A stretch of DNA of 64,000 bases from Corallium rubrum (taxonomy: Eukaryota > Cnidaria > Anthozoa > Scleralcyonacea > Coralliidae). Within the stretch, counting starts at the first letter, position 1, and each line of letters begins with the position of its first letter. Where the stretch lies: positions 6,964,188 to 7,028,187 of the forward strand of contig OZ036005.1 in NCBI GenBank assembly GCA_964035015.1. The letters run 5' to 3'. Positions 31,235 to 41,304 of the stretch are shown piece after piece. The notes below the pieces were generated by a model. The model saw only the letters and a program-made list of their open reading frames with translations, made no database searches and was not told the DNA's origin. A program made the position numbers and the translations under genes.

Positions 31235-31995
31235 TGCCTGTGTGGCTAACGACGGTAAGTTGCCTGTGTGGCTAAGTTAAGTGCCTGTGTGGCTAAGTTA
31301 AGTGCCTGCGCGGCTAAGTTAAGTGCCTGTGTGGCCAACGATGTTACCTTGCCTGTGGCTGAGTTAAGTGCCTGTGTGGCTAAGTTAAGTGCCTGCGCGG
31401 CTAGGTTAAGTGCCCGTGCGGCTAAGTTAAGTGCCTGTGTGGCTAAGTTAAGTGCCTGGGTGGCCAACGATGTTAACTTACCTGTGTGGCTGAGTTAAGT
31501 GCCTGCGTGGCCAACGTTGTTAACTTACCTGTGTGGCTAAGTTAAGTGCCTGTGTGGCCAACGATGTTAACTTACCTGTGTGGCTAAGTTACGTGCCTGT
31601 GTGGCTAAGTTAAGTGCCTGCGAGCAATATTCGCCTGTGTGGCGAGCGATATTCGCCTGTGTGGCGAGCGATATTTGCCTGTGTGGTGAGTGCTATTTGC
31701 CTGTGTCACCGGTGAGTGCTATTTGCCTGTGTGGCGAGCGATATTCGCCTGTGTGGCGAGCGATATTCGCCTGTGTGGCGAGCGGTATTCGCCTGTGTGA
31801 CGAGCGATATTTGCCCGTGTGGTGAGCGATATTCGCCTGTGTGGCGAGCGATATTCGCCTGTGTGGCGAGCGATATTCGCCTGTGTGATGAATGCTATTT
31901 GCCCGTGTGGCGCGCGATATTCGCCTGTGTGGCTCACGTTTTTTGCCTGTGTGGCGGCGAGCGAAGACAGGCGTGATATTTGCCTGGGCGGATTG
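31235..31995. repeat. GCCTGTGTGG minisatellite, 21- and 22-bp unit blocks
   Basis: 31235-31625 is built from 21-bp units GCCTGTGTGGCTAAGTTAAG+T with variants; 31626-31960 from 22-bp units GTGTGGCGAGCGATATTCGC+CT. Both share GCCTGTGTGG. The longer frames here are repeat artefacts. Confidence 0.9.
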
Positions 31996-32447
31996 GATCG
32001 CCTACATTGATGTTGTGCCTGTGGGGCGAAAGAGGTTAAATACTTAGTAATTTCGTCCGGAATTTCTTTTGCGAACTTTGACTGGAAAAAACAACAACCC
32101 AACTTCAGTTGCCCACGAACGATTTTTACATACCTTCTCGTATTTTTTGGGGACAAGGTCGATAGAAAGGTTTTGGACGTCATGACGAAAGTGGAGAAAC
32201 TTTTTTATTTCGGCAGCGATATCATCGTCAACGGCAATGGGGTGGTAACGTAGGTGCCTGGAGGTTCGATTGGCCTCGTGAGAGTCTGCACTGCCTTCGA
32301 GGCGTGGCCGTTGGGATTTTACTCCTACGAATTGCTGAGTCTGTGTTCTCCGTCTTATGAACTGAGGTGCGCTGTCAGTGTGTATAATCAATGACGAGTC
32401 TACTAATGGCAATAATAATACAAAAAAAAAGAAAAAAAAAGGATGAA

Positions 32448-32809
32448 ATCACTTACAAATAAAACAAACAAACCTAATGTGCGGGTCGTGGTTTGTTGGG
32501 GTCGGGTTTAACTTGTAGGCTTCGTTCCTCTTCAGGGTGAACACCGCCCATGGACTACCTCTATAACTGAGCTGTCTGTGGACGTCTGGGTTCGGGCGTG
32601 TGGTTGTTCCCTCCTGATTTGGGACCCCATGGGGACGGTGATTAATCACTTACAAATAAAACAAACAAACCTCGTGTGCGGTTCGTGGTTTGTTGGGGTC
32701 GGGTTTCACTGGTAGGCTTCGTTCCTCTTCAGGGTGAACACCGCCCATGGACTGGGTTCGGGCGTGTGGTTGTTCCCTCCTGATTTGGGACCCCATGGGG
32801 ACGGTGATT
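32448..32809. repeat. tandem duplication of a 197-bp segment
   Basis: 32448-32644 is repeated at 32645-32809; the second unit lacks about 32 bp around the ACTACCTCTATAACTGAGC part. Both contain GTGGTTTGTTGGGGTCGGGT and end in CCATGGGGACGGTGATT. The copies are nearly identical, so the duplication is recent. Confidence 0.88.
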
Positions 32810-34514
32810 GGGGGAGGGGCGACTGTGTACTTTCCTATAGCTTTTTGTATTATTACTCAGGCTCCCTATCCTAGACCGAGTCTATAGGTTTCGGCTCCGT
32901 TTTTGTTTTGTGTGTTGTTGGTTTTTTTTTTTTTTCCAAATGGAAATCATTACGTCATCCCATCAGGCCTTGCGCGGCTGGTGCGTCGCTTTCCTGAATG
33001 CTGATTCAGTGTGTTCGCAGGCATGGACGTAGTTATTGTTCAGCAATGCATGTCGCTAGCAGGCATCTTCATCTTATATACGCTTACAATCTGACACGCC
33101 GCTGATTTAAGTGAACCTTATAAATGAACTTTAGCGTGACTAAACATGATTATTTGACACCCGCAGGCTCCCGAAGGGACTCGCCATATGAGCGTGGTGG
33201 AAATACGTTAAATACAGGCAATTGTGTTTTGTGTATTGCGAATTGTGTTTCCTGTCGGCGAGTTCTATTGTGTTTTGACTATTTTCTGTGAGCAACCCCG
33301 TGTAGACTTTTATAGATTTTACCGATGCATGCCATGTGCTTGCTATGTGATGGCTATGTGAGTGCGAGTTGGCGGGAGCCCGAGTGGAAGCCTGAGCAGG
33401 TCAGTAATGTCGCCGACAAGCTATAGCGAATGAAACTGACAGTACTTACAGATCTCAAATCTGTAAATGATGAGAGACTTATGAGAGAAACACAAAGGTT
33501 TGTTCTGCTTGTTCCAAGAACTACAAAACACAGGTAATAAGTATCGAATAATGCCAGAAATATGTTGAACTAGCATGTCTGGTCGCCTTGATATCGTGTT
33601 GTAGGTGCCGTATTTCATGTGGAAATGTGTTTCAAAACATGGTTAGATATTTTGAATTTCTGTTAGAACGATCTTAATGAATCTTACATCGACATGATCG
33701 CTGGAATTTGCTGAACCCAGCATCCTAGATTTTGTCGACTGACAGTTTTAAGTGCTATTTGGCTGTTAAGATCCGTTTATTATAATTGTTGCTTTGCCAA
33801 TTGGCAAACCTGTCATGGAATGGTGTACTTCATATAAGATCATATATAGAAGACCCGTTGGGTTGTAATTTTCAGTGAGTGCGCAATATCTCAAAGCGGT
33901 TCTACTAACGACGCACGCTGTTCCACCGGGTTTCTAGATGTGCGCAGACTGCGCCAATTGCGAAAATCAGTGGCCCGAGTACACGCCTGACAAGGCGTCG
34001 TTTTGTTTTGTTCTCCGTCTCGCCCGGCTGTCAAGCGACAGAAAACGGTAGCACCGACGATTTTGGATCTCGTTACATTCTGGCCGAGCTGAGCACAACA
34101 TTATGTGGGTGAGTATTGATGGCTCCTGGGCAAGGGGTTTCCGATACATCTTCTGACCCACGATCAGTTTATCGCGTCTTTTGACGTGCCTCCTTTATCG
34201 CGGTTACAACCACTTTCTCGCGGGACCGGGAGATATTCACGGTAATCCCGAGGCCTGGCAGCTAATCCTACATGGCCAATTGGCCATCCTATGCTGCTCG
34301 GATAATGCGCTGGATTTGCGAGAAAGTGGATCTTCGAGATTTGCGCTCTTTTATCTGGAACCTATAAGGGCGTGAGTTTTCACTCAGATTATCGAAGCTA
34401 TCCGCTATCGAATTGTTTTGAAATCATCGGTTGGGCAAGAGATTTACTAGTTTTGTTTCAGATGAGCTTCTAACACGCGTGGCCATAGGGGCTCTTCGGG
34501 TTTTGGGGTGAGTG

Positions 34515-35030
34515 GATGTTAGGTGGGGCCATCCAAACCGGGGCTTTACTTGGATGCCCGATATTTGAACTTGTTGATGTGCGATTCCCCGTTCTCTTTG
34601 GGATACACGTTAGATGTTCCTCGTTATCTCTATAAGGACTCGTATGTGACGAAATGCGACGACATGTCTGGTTATGACCACGTTCGTTTCGAGCGTCTTC
34701 TCAGACCCATGTCGGTTTCGCGTTGGTGGTTTGTGAGTGCCACACTACCCTTTGGTTGGAAAGAATCCATATATTTATCATACCATTGGTTTGGCCGTGT
34801 CTAGTTATCTTAGGCGTTTGGGAGACCCGTGTTCTTGTATATCCATGCCCATCTCAATGGAACACTTTTCACACCGACAGGTACTTGGCCATGGGCGGTC
34901 ATCCCCTTCAATTCGCTCCGATGCTTTCCGGAAACGGGCCGCGACCGTAGCTGTCTTTGTTCTGTTAGTGTTTGTACGCTTAGGTTACACGATGGGTATT
35001 GCTGAATCTACGACTTGATTCCGTAACACA
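34515..35030 (+). mobile_element. DIRS/Ngaro-type reverse transcriptase region, fossil
   Basis: Plus-strand translation shows KPGLYLDARYLNLL, PFSLGYTLDVPRYLY, CDDMSGYDHVRF, WWFVSATLPFGWKES and YHTIGLAVSSYLRRLGDP, the order of blocks in YR-retrotransposon reverse transcriptases. It is a degraded copy. Sequence down to 35726 probably holds further pieces of the same polyprotein region. Confidence 0.75.
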
Positions 35031-35882
35031 GGCGTTTTTGACCTCCGGAACGCAACATTACGTCCTGGGTGGTCTGACGGGAGACTATCGTCGCTTGTAA
35101 GAAATTCGTTGATGTTAAAATTTTCATCTACGGTCAATGGAGGCAAACTTGCATGTCGTGTAGCGGAGCTAGCACCGCGCGAAACCTCTCGGTATTGAAC
35201 ACAACAGACTACATTCGAGCGAGTACTCGTGGGGAATTTATCTTCTTTGTCGTGTCCTCAGTCTGTTGCATCTGTGTTGCCTCGTGGGATTCAGTCTTGG
35301 GCGTTGGCAACCCTGCCGCGTGTATTACGACGGTAAGTTGTACTTGAGTGACATTCGCCTTAGAGTGACTCCTCGTCAGGCGGAACCCGTCCTGCTGACA
35401 GATTTGCACAGCATCGCACGTTGCATCCAGGCGTGCTTAGAGACGTATGTACGACAGGTCTGGCTGTCTTTCTCTTTACGTACATGGTTTTTAGTAGTGA
35501 CGCTGCGCTTTCTATGGTGTTCGCTGACGTGGCGCTACACGGCATAATGGACTTGGCCGGAGGCCTCCTATTGAAACAGTTTTACACTACATCAACTCAG
35601 TTCGGTTCTCGACCCAGCCGGTCTCGCGCGCCACACAGGCAATTAGCTAATCTCGATCTGGATACTGGCATGGCATATAAGGACTTTAATGCCTTGAAAG
35701 GTTTCGTACAAGCCTGTCAAGATTAGTTTGTGTTCTACCGGGTGATCTAAAGGTATCGGAGAGAACAACGTGTGATTACATTAGATGAAGAGTAAGGTAT
35801 GGGAGAGAAGATACAAAGCTAGAACGTCGTTTTGTGTGTTGTTGATGGTAATAACCGGGTGAGCTTGGGACAGGTTCGGGGA

Positions 35883-36043
35883 AGGCCGGAGTTGCTGTCC
35901 ATATCTTATTAATAACAATACATTGGGCAGAATATTACACTATGCAAAGTCACTTTGAATATGGAAATTATGCCCTAGGGAATTCGTTAATATATATAAG
36001 TGGATGACCATTCTCTCCATTGGCACTTGCAAGAAGTCCGTGG
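35883..36043 (+). repeat. B1-A2 internal repeat pair of the YR retroelement
   Basis: B1 (35883-35944, AGGCCGGAGTTGCTGTCC start) overlaps A2 (35939-36043) by ACTATG. A2 equals A1 and B1 equals B2. This adjoining pair next to the right end is what defines Ngaro/PAT-style split direct repeats. Confidence 0.85.
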
Positions 36044-36145
36044 ATGAACACGTTTTGGGACTGAGATGATCCCACCCAACCCACCCACATCCAAGCCGAG
36101 TCGAATCTGCGGTCACTCCTTCGCTCTCCGGTCAGGGTTCGTCCC

Positions 36146-36207
36146 AGGCCGGAGTTGCTGTCCATATCTTATTAATAACAATACATTGGGCAGAATATTA
36201 CACTATG
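36146..36207 (+). repeat. terminal repeat B2 of the YR retroelement
   Basis: 62 bp equal to B1 and ending CACTATG; the same ACTATG starts A1 at the left end. Confidence 0.85.
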
Positions 36208-36534
36208 AAATCAAGCAAGTTCAAACGCTTTTGGAAGTACTGTGCTAGAGACAAATGAAGACCCTTTTGTGCTCTCGAAGTAGACTGACTCACGCCGAAT
36301 GCAACGCGAGTCGGACACTTCGCATCGCCCGTAATTAACGTTGTTGGTCAATTTGACCAATTTCTAGAACCTGTTTGCAAAGATTACTATGGCTAACACT
36401 ATGGATAGTGGCGCTTTCAGTACAAGAATAAGACGAGCTAGGGAAGTACTTTTTCGTCGAAGTAAGCAAACGTTTTTTAGTTATAACTGTTCCTTAGTCC
36501 ATACTGAAGACAAATGGAGTCGGGCAAAGAAGAA
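36208..36534. other. no gene seen
   Basis: Unique-looking DNA right of the retroelement. It has no known domain on either strand. Confidence 0.4.
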
Positions 36535-37930
36535 ACAGTGTGTTCAATATACTGAGTGTATGCGTTTTGAGTATCTATGTGACGTTTGCGTAATTTTGAG
36601 TTTTGCGTGCCGCACCAATGGCATAGAGACTTGGAGCAAGTCTAGTTTTGAGTATTTATATATGACGTTTCTTAAGGTCTTCGTATAGGTTTGCGAGGTC
36701 ATTTTTGTAAAGCGCCCTCAACATGGGTGTGGAGTTTTGTTTTCGTCTAGGGGGGCTGAAGTGCTGAACAGGGCCTTTCTAAGAATTTTCTCGTGGGAGG
36801 TGTTTACAAAAAGGGACTCTTCTAGGGGGTCCAGGGGCATGCTCCCCGGAAATTGTTGAAATTTAGAGTCTTGGAAATGCCATTTCCTGCATTCTGAGGG
36901 GTGATTTTTAAGAACACTGAAGGTCATGAAATATCATAAAAACTAGTTAAAATACAACGCATTTCAACAATTTTTCGATGTTGTGTTTATTGGGTTGACT
37001 TATCACTGTATATGAATGCTTTTGGCTGACAGGAATGAGGCTGTAACAGTTACTTTAGCCTAACGAGTAACCTATAATTTGTGGATGGTGACTGATGAGT
37101 CAGTTGCTGCAAAATTTCTCTCTATTGAGATTTCTCCGGGGGCTAAAGCCTCTCAGCCCCCCATACTCTACGCCTATGGTTCTCAATTCCTCCAAATTTA
37201 TGCCACAAAAATAAAATAGATATCGTTAGAAAGCTATGAATTTGTAGAATACAATGCCTGTCTTTGGTTTAGCGATAAACACAACCGTACCCGTTAATAG
37301 TTGTGAATTTTTTAATTAAAACCAGAGGGCTTCACTCTGGGCGACTTAAGAACAAAGCGTTTTATTTTGTCCAAAATCTTTTTTTGTACTGTTCATGTCC
37401 GAGATAAATTTCCAGCAAAACGGTGTCAACATTTTTTGATATGTCGAGTTTTGCCAATTTTACTGACGGCCAAAGTTAAAAATTCTGTTTTTCGACCAAC
37501 ATTCGGACAAAATAAGTCATAAATTCGAAACCAGGCAATAAAGAAGAAAACGCTCACACCGTTTTGCTGGACATTTATCTCGGAATTGAACTGCGAAAAA
37601 AGTTTTTGAACAAAATGAAACGCTTTGTTCTTAAGAAGCCTTCTGGTTTTAATTAAAAAATTCACAACTATTAACGGTTTGTGTTTATCGCGAAATCAAA
37701 GACACCATTGTATTCTACAAATTCACAGCTGTCTAACGATATCTATTTATTTTTGTGGAATAAATTCTGACGAATTGAGAGCGCTTTACAGAAATGACCT
37801 TGGAAATGGCATTTCAGCGACTCTCGATTTTAAAATTTTTCGGGGAAGCATGCCCCCGGTCCGGATCCCCCTAAAAATTTCTTTTGATTTCGGCTTCCCC
37901 CTTTCAAAATCCTGGCTATACGTCCCTGAT
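36535..37930. mobile_element. hAT MITE copy split by later insertions
   Basis: 36535-36690 matches the middle of the 8789 element (CAATATACTGAGTGTATG, GAGTATCTATGTGACGTTTG). 37797-37930 matches its right part (ATGGCATTTCAGCGACTCTC) and ends CCTGGCTATACGTCCCTG. About 1.1 kb lies between, including another CCAGGGGCATGCTCCCCGG-type fragment (about 36820-36960) and the palindrome at 37250. Confidence 0.6.
37250..37715. mobile_element. palindromic foldback element
   Basis: 37250-37430 and 37556-37715 are inverse copies sharing TTAATTAAAACCAGA, AACAAAGCGTTT, CCGAGATAAAT and AGCAAAACGGTGT. Roughly 85-90 percent similar by eye, with an AT-rich 125-bp spacer. Confidence 0.7.
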
Positions 37931-38035
37931 TTTGAAACAGCAACGCAAACAGAAGATCTTAATCTCCACTTTTAAAATGATCAACACAGAATTGAATGAC
38001 AGTCGAAGTTTACTTATTGAAAAAGCAGATACACC

Positions 38036-38952
38036 ATAGACCTTATTCCAAATGGCCGCCGAATTAGAATTATTTTATGTGTATATGAATTAGCCCTTAT
38101 GAACTCGTTCTAAAGGAAAAATTATTTTGAATCTTCCACATAAAAATTTAGAAATTTATTATTAATAAATTTAGATTAATGCGAGGGAGTAAGAGATAAT
38201 GTATCTCCTGCCCCAAAGCGATCATTAAGTGTAGTTCCTGTGACAGGTGAACAAGGTCACATGCAAAAGCCAGATAAATAAAGTGCATAAAAACATGTGC
38301 CAAAATGGATAAAGCCGAACCCAAACCTTTATCTAAAGATTCCCCCTTATCAAAACAAAATTTCCCCTTGAGGCAATGATATAAATGAATGCGGCAAGGG
38401 TGACGGTGGTCATTCTATCACAGACTCACAGTCAGAGAGCTCACTCAAATCGTTCTGTAAAATAGCAGTTTAAGTTTTTTGGGGATTTTTATCCCACCCA
38501 CCACAACCCCTTTTGTAACAACATATAAATAGTCTATACTTATAGAAATTATAATAGTAAAAAAATGTAATAATTTAATTATCTAATAAATGAGTGGCAG
38601 GAAGTGCTGTCATCCTTATCACTTCACAGAAGTGCTGTGCCTCACACACTTCACCCACGTGAAGGATTTGGATGCGGTAAGGCATTTTCTGACCTACAAG
38701 CGCTGAACACCCCTCAGACTTCGTCAATGTCTCTACTCTAAAATGGGCGATCCCCATTTTAGGCCGCCGGACAGGACACCCTCCTCCCGGTTCAGTTACT
38801 TCCTCGCTATCTCCTTTTGCCACAATTCATTACAATCAATGCCTCTGTCTCAGTTTGCATAATTAAAATACGACCGTGTTCATTAACGAGTTAATAAGGG
38901 CTAATTTATAAGTATATGATTTTAATTCGACGGCCATTTTGGAATAAGGTCC
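38036..38952. repeat. inverted pair of the GGCCATTTT..GAATAAGGTC repeat with spacer
   Basis: 38036-38150 and 38880-38952 are inverse copies of the family at 28662 (GACCTTATTCCAAATGGCCG; CGACGGCCATTTTGGAATAA). The spacer holds an 82-codon minus frame (38575-38823) with no recognised domain. The pair could be the two ends of one element of about 920 bp. Confidence 0.5.
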
Positions 38953-39371
38953 ATATGACTTAAGAAAAACAAACTCTTTAAGAATTCCAAAAGTAAAGAC
39001 AACAACACACGGCCAAATATCATGCAGATTCACAGCAGCAAAACTCTGGACCAATCTGCTGGATGAAATGAGGCAAACATAAGATATAAAAACTTTTAAG
39101 AACTTACTATCTGGTATACATGAACTTTAGTTTAATCGGTCAGCTGGAGTCAAAACTATTGTGTAGTGGGGGTGCTACGTGGTCGGCTTTTTCTCGCTTC
39201 TCTTCCTCGACAATTAACACTACTCTGGCTTAAAAGTTTTGTGAACGTAGCTTATAAAGTTACTGTTCATCACCCAACGTTTCGATACTCCGACTATGTC
39301 TGATTCTTCACCTGGCTGCATGCGTTGGGAATTTTTTTGTTCTATCAGTTATATCTGAACTGTTCTGCTTA

Positions 39372-39600
39372 CAGGTCCAGTAAGGACCATCCCTCATTGG
39401 TCCAGTGTTACTACAAGAGGAAACTGAGCACGCAGAAAAAACCTGTAGTGTTTGGTAGAAAGTGAAACTGGGAACACGCTTCTCACATGCGGCTAAGGTG
39501 AAATTTTCAATCAGATATCAATCAGATAACTGCTGAGAGCAGAAATCGAACCCCGGGTCGCGGCAGAGGTGGAAAACACGTGCGCTAACCACTGACTAAC
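39372..39600 (-). mobile_element. tRNA-derived SINE family C, best copy
   Basis: On the minus strand a tRNA-like head (GTCAGTGGTTAGCGCACGTG box A, ACCCGGGGTTCGATTTC box B) leads into a body with TTATCTGATTGATATCTGAT, CACTTTCTACCAAACACTAC and ACACTGGACCAATGAGGGAT. Same body as 22486-22690. Confidence 0.72.
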
Positions 39601-39603
39601 ATC

Positions 39604-39660
39604 GCTAAACTAAACTAAACTAAACTAAACTAAATTAAATTAAACTAAACTAAACTAACT
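39604..39660. repeat. AACTA pentanucleotide run beside SINE
   Basis: About ten AACTA/AATTA units abut the head end of the family C SINE. Similar AACTA runs occur at 63193-63253 and, shorter, at 23040-23065 and 40096. Confidence 0.9.
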
Positions 39661-39674
39661 TTACTTATACTGGA

Positions 39675-40010
39675 TTAAAGAAATACCAAATGGTTTTCCG
39701 TGTTTGGATACTCTGATCCAAACACGCGGGAAATTGCGAGACTGGAGAAAAGCGTAACAAAACACGTAAGCGAGTGTTTTTAGCTTTTCGAAAGTCGAGC
39801 AATTTCCCAAGTGTTTGGATAAGAGTCTCCTAACACGGAAAAAACCATTTGTTATTTCTTTTATAAAATAATCACAAGTGAATATGATATACTGTCCGAC
39901 ATTTTCAAAAAATCGTTTCGGCGGGAATTTTCCGTGTTGGATACTCTTATCCAAACACGGCAATTGACCAATCAGGGCTTGAGTAGTGTACATGTTATTT
40001 TATAAAACCC
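39675..40010. mobile_element. TTTTCCGTGTTTGGATACTC inverted-repeat element
   Basis: 39675-39726 is inverse to 39809-39863 (AAATGGTTTTCCGTGTTTGG versus GTGTTTGGATAAGAGTC..AACACGGAAAAAACCATTT). A third piece, TTTTCCGTGTTGGATACTC, lies near 39938. A small palindromic family. Confidence 0.6.
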
Positions 40011-40039
40011 TATCAGTCATAACTAAATTGTTCTCCCTA

Positions 40040-40230
40040 TAGAGGTTCAGTAAGGACCAACCCTCATTGGTCTAGTGTTTCTACAGGATACAAGAGTAAA
40101 CTAAACTAACTTTATTTATGCTGTTCTCCCTATGGAGGTCTAGTAAGATCCATCCTTCATTGGTCCAGCGTTACTACAAGAGGAAACCGGAGTACTCAGC
40201 GAAAACCTGTAGTGTTTGGTAGAGTCAAGC
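40040..40230 (-). mobile_element. SINE family C tail fragments
   Basis: Two pieces (40040-40085 and 40125-40215) carry GAGGTTCAGTAAGGACCAAC and GGTCCAGCGTTACTACAAGA plus ACCTGTAGTGTTTGGTAGA, matching the tail of 39372-39600. No tRNA head. Confidence 0.55.
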
Positions 40231-40804
40231 TGGAAGCAAGTAGCGATTACAATAAATTTGAAACACTTCATTTAGTATATAATTCAAACAAATCTAATTA
40301 TCATAATTAATGTTAACTTAATAAATTAAGTGATTGTATTGTTAAGATTACAAAGTGAAATTAGTGCATCATTGCGCATGTCTGATTAATAAAAGTGCAA
40401 AGAAATTATTTAGATTACGAATTAAACGATAGTGAATTAGAACTTTACAGTGCTGTCAGTGCAGTTCAATTGTTGTTAATTAGTCCTTCTAATTCTACGT
40501 GTTACTTTTTTAAATTAAAATTGTAGTTAAAACACTATAATTTCATACAAAATATGACTATGAAATACAAGTTAATAGTATATGTGCAAGTTACAGTGCA
40601 ATGTTTCAATCTTACTAAATTACCAAAATTTTTGTGTCAGCTAGTTAAACAATGTGCCCAAAAGGTCGTCACTGAATGGATGAATCAAAAAGATCCTCGC
40701 AGTCTTTCCGCAGCTTTTCCAAAATACGTCGTCAAATTTGTGTTCCCAAATTTGTCGTCAGTATTCAGTAAGTCTCAAGATTTTAGCAATCTTCTGGGTA
40801 ACTA
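40231..40804. other. no gene seen
   Basis: AT-rich. Near 40672-40780 the words AAAATACGTCGTCAAATTTG and TTCCCAAATTTGTCGTC are inverse to parts of 41145-41235, so this is the arm of a larger palindrome enclosing the MITE at 40805. Confidence 0.45.
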
Positions 40805-41105
40805 CCCTGCGAGACAGAGCGCCTTTCCGACCTACGCAGGCTTTGGGGGAAAGTGGGCTCTGCCAACAAACTCGATCTTCGCCCCAAGTTTGGGGCGAGT
40901 CAGTCAGGTTTTAAACTGGTCAAACAAGTTCTACTTTATGAACACACGTTAGCAGGAAAATAGCAAGTAATGCGTTAGAGCCTGTGCCCAAAATAGTATC
41001 TTGGCAACCGTTCACGCATGCTCAAAAAGAAATATCGAGTTTGTTGGCAGAGTCCACTTTCCCCCGAAGCCTGCGTAGGTCGGAAAGGGACTTTGACTCA
41101 CAGGG
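40805..41105. mobile_element. TA-type MITE with 60-bp TIRs, copy 2
   Basis: Flanked by TA (40803-40804, 41106-41107). Ends CCCTGCGAGACAGAGCGCCT and AGGGACTTTGACTCACAGGG. Internal TIR parts match the 23522 copy in opposite orientation. 301 bp, no coding frame. Confidence 0.78.
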
Positions 41106-41304
41106 TACTGGGTAACCTAACCACAACAAAAACCCTAACTCTAGCGTTTTGGAAAAACATTTGACGACATATTTTGGAAAAACAAATCTGACGACATATT
41201 TTAGAAAAACCGCGAAAAGACTGGAAGGGTCCTTTTGAGTCATCCCTTAGTGATGACCATGAATAATGAGGGTTTTGTAAGTATTATTTCTCTTTGAGCT
41301 CTAG

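Larger units (their letters stand above)
30456..36207 (+). mobile_element. Ngaro/DIRS-type tyrosine-recombinase retroelement, fossil
   Basis: The ends have the split direct repeat layout of Ngaro-like YR retrotransposons: A1 (30456-30560), then the interior, then B1 (35883-35944) overlapping A2 (35939-36043), then B2 (36146-36207). A reverse transcriptase segment of DIRS type lies at about 34515-35030. A minisatellite, a GT run and a tandem duplication occupy the left interior. The coding interior is broken in several places. The terminal repeats look identical copy to copy over 105 and 62 bp, so insertion seems recent; the copy may have moved in trans. No recombinase domain was recognised by eye. 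Confidence 0.75.

Noticed and set aside
32044-32412. 122-codon antisense frame inside the retroelement
   Set aside because: No recognised family; it may belong to an element fossil, so not called as a host gene.
38575-38823. 82-codon frame MAKGDSEEVTEPGGG
   Set aside because: No known domain; lies in the spacer of an inverted repeat pair, so probably part of a repeat.
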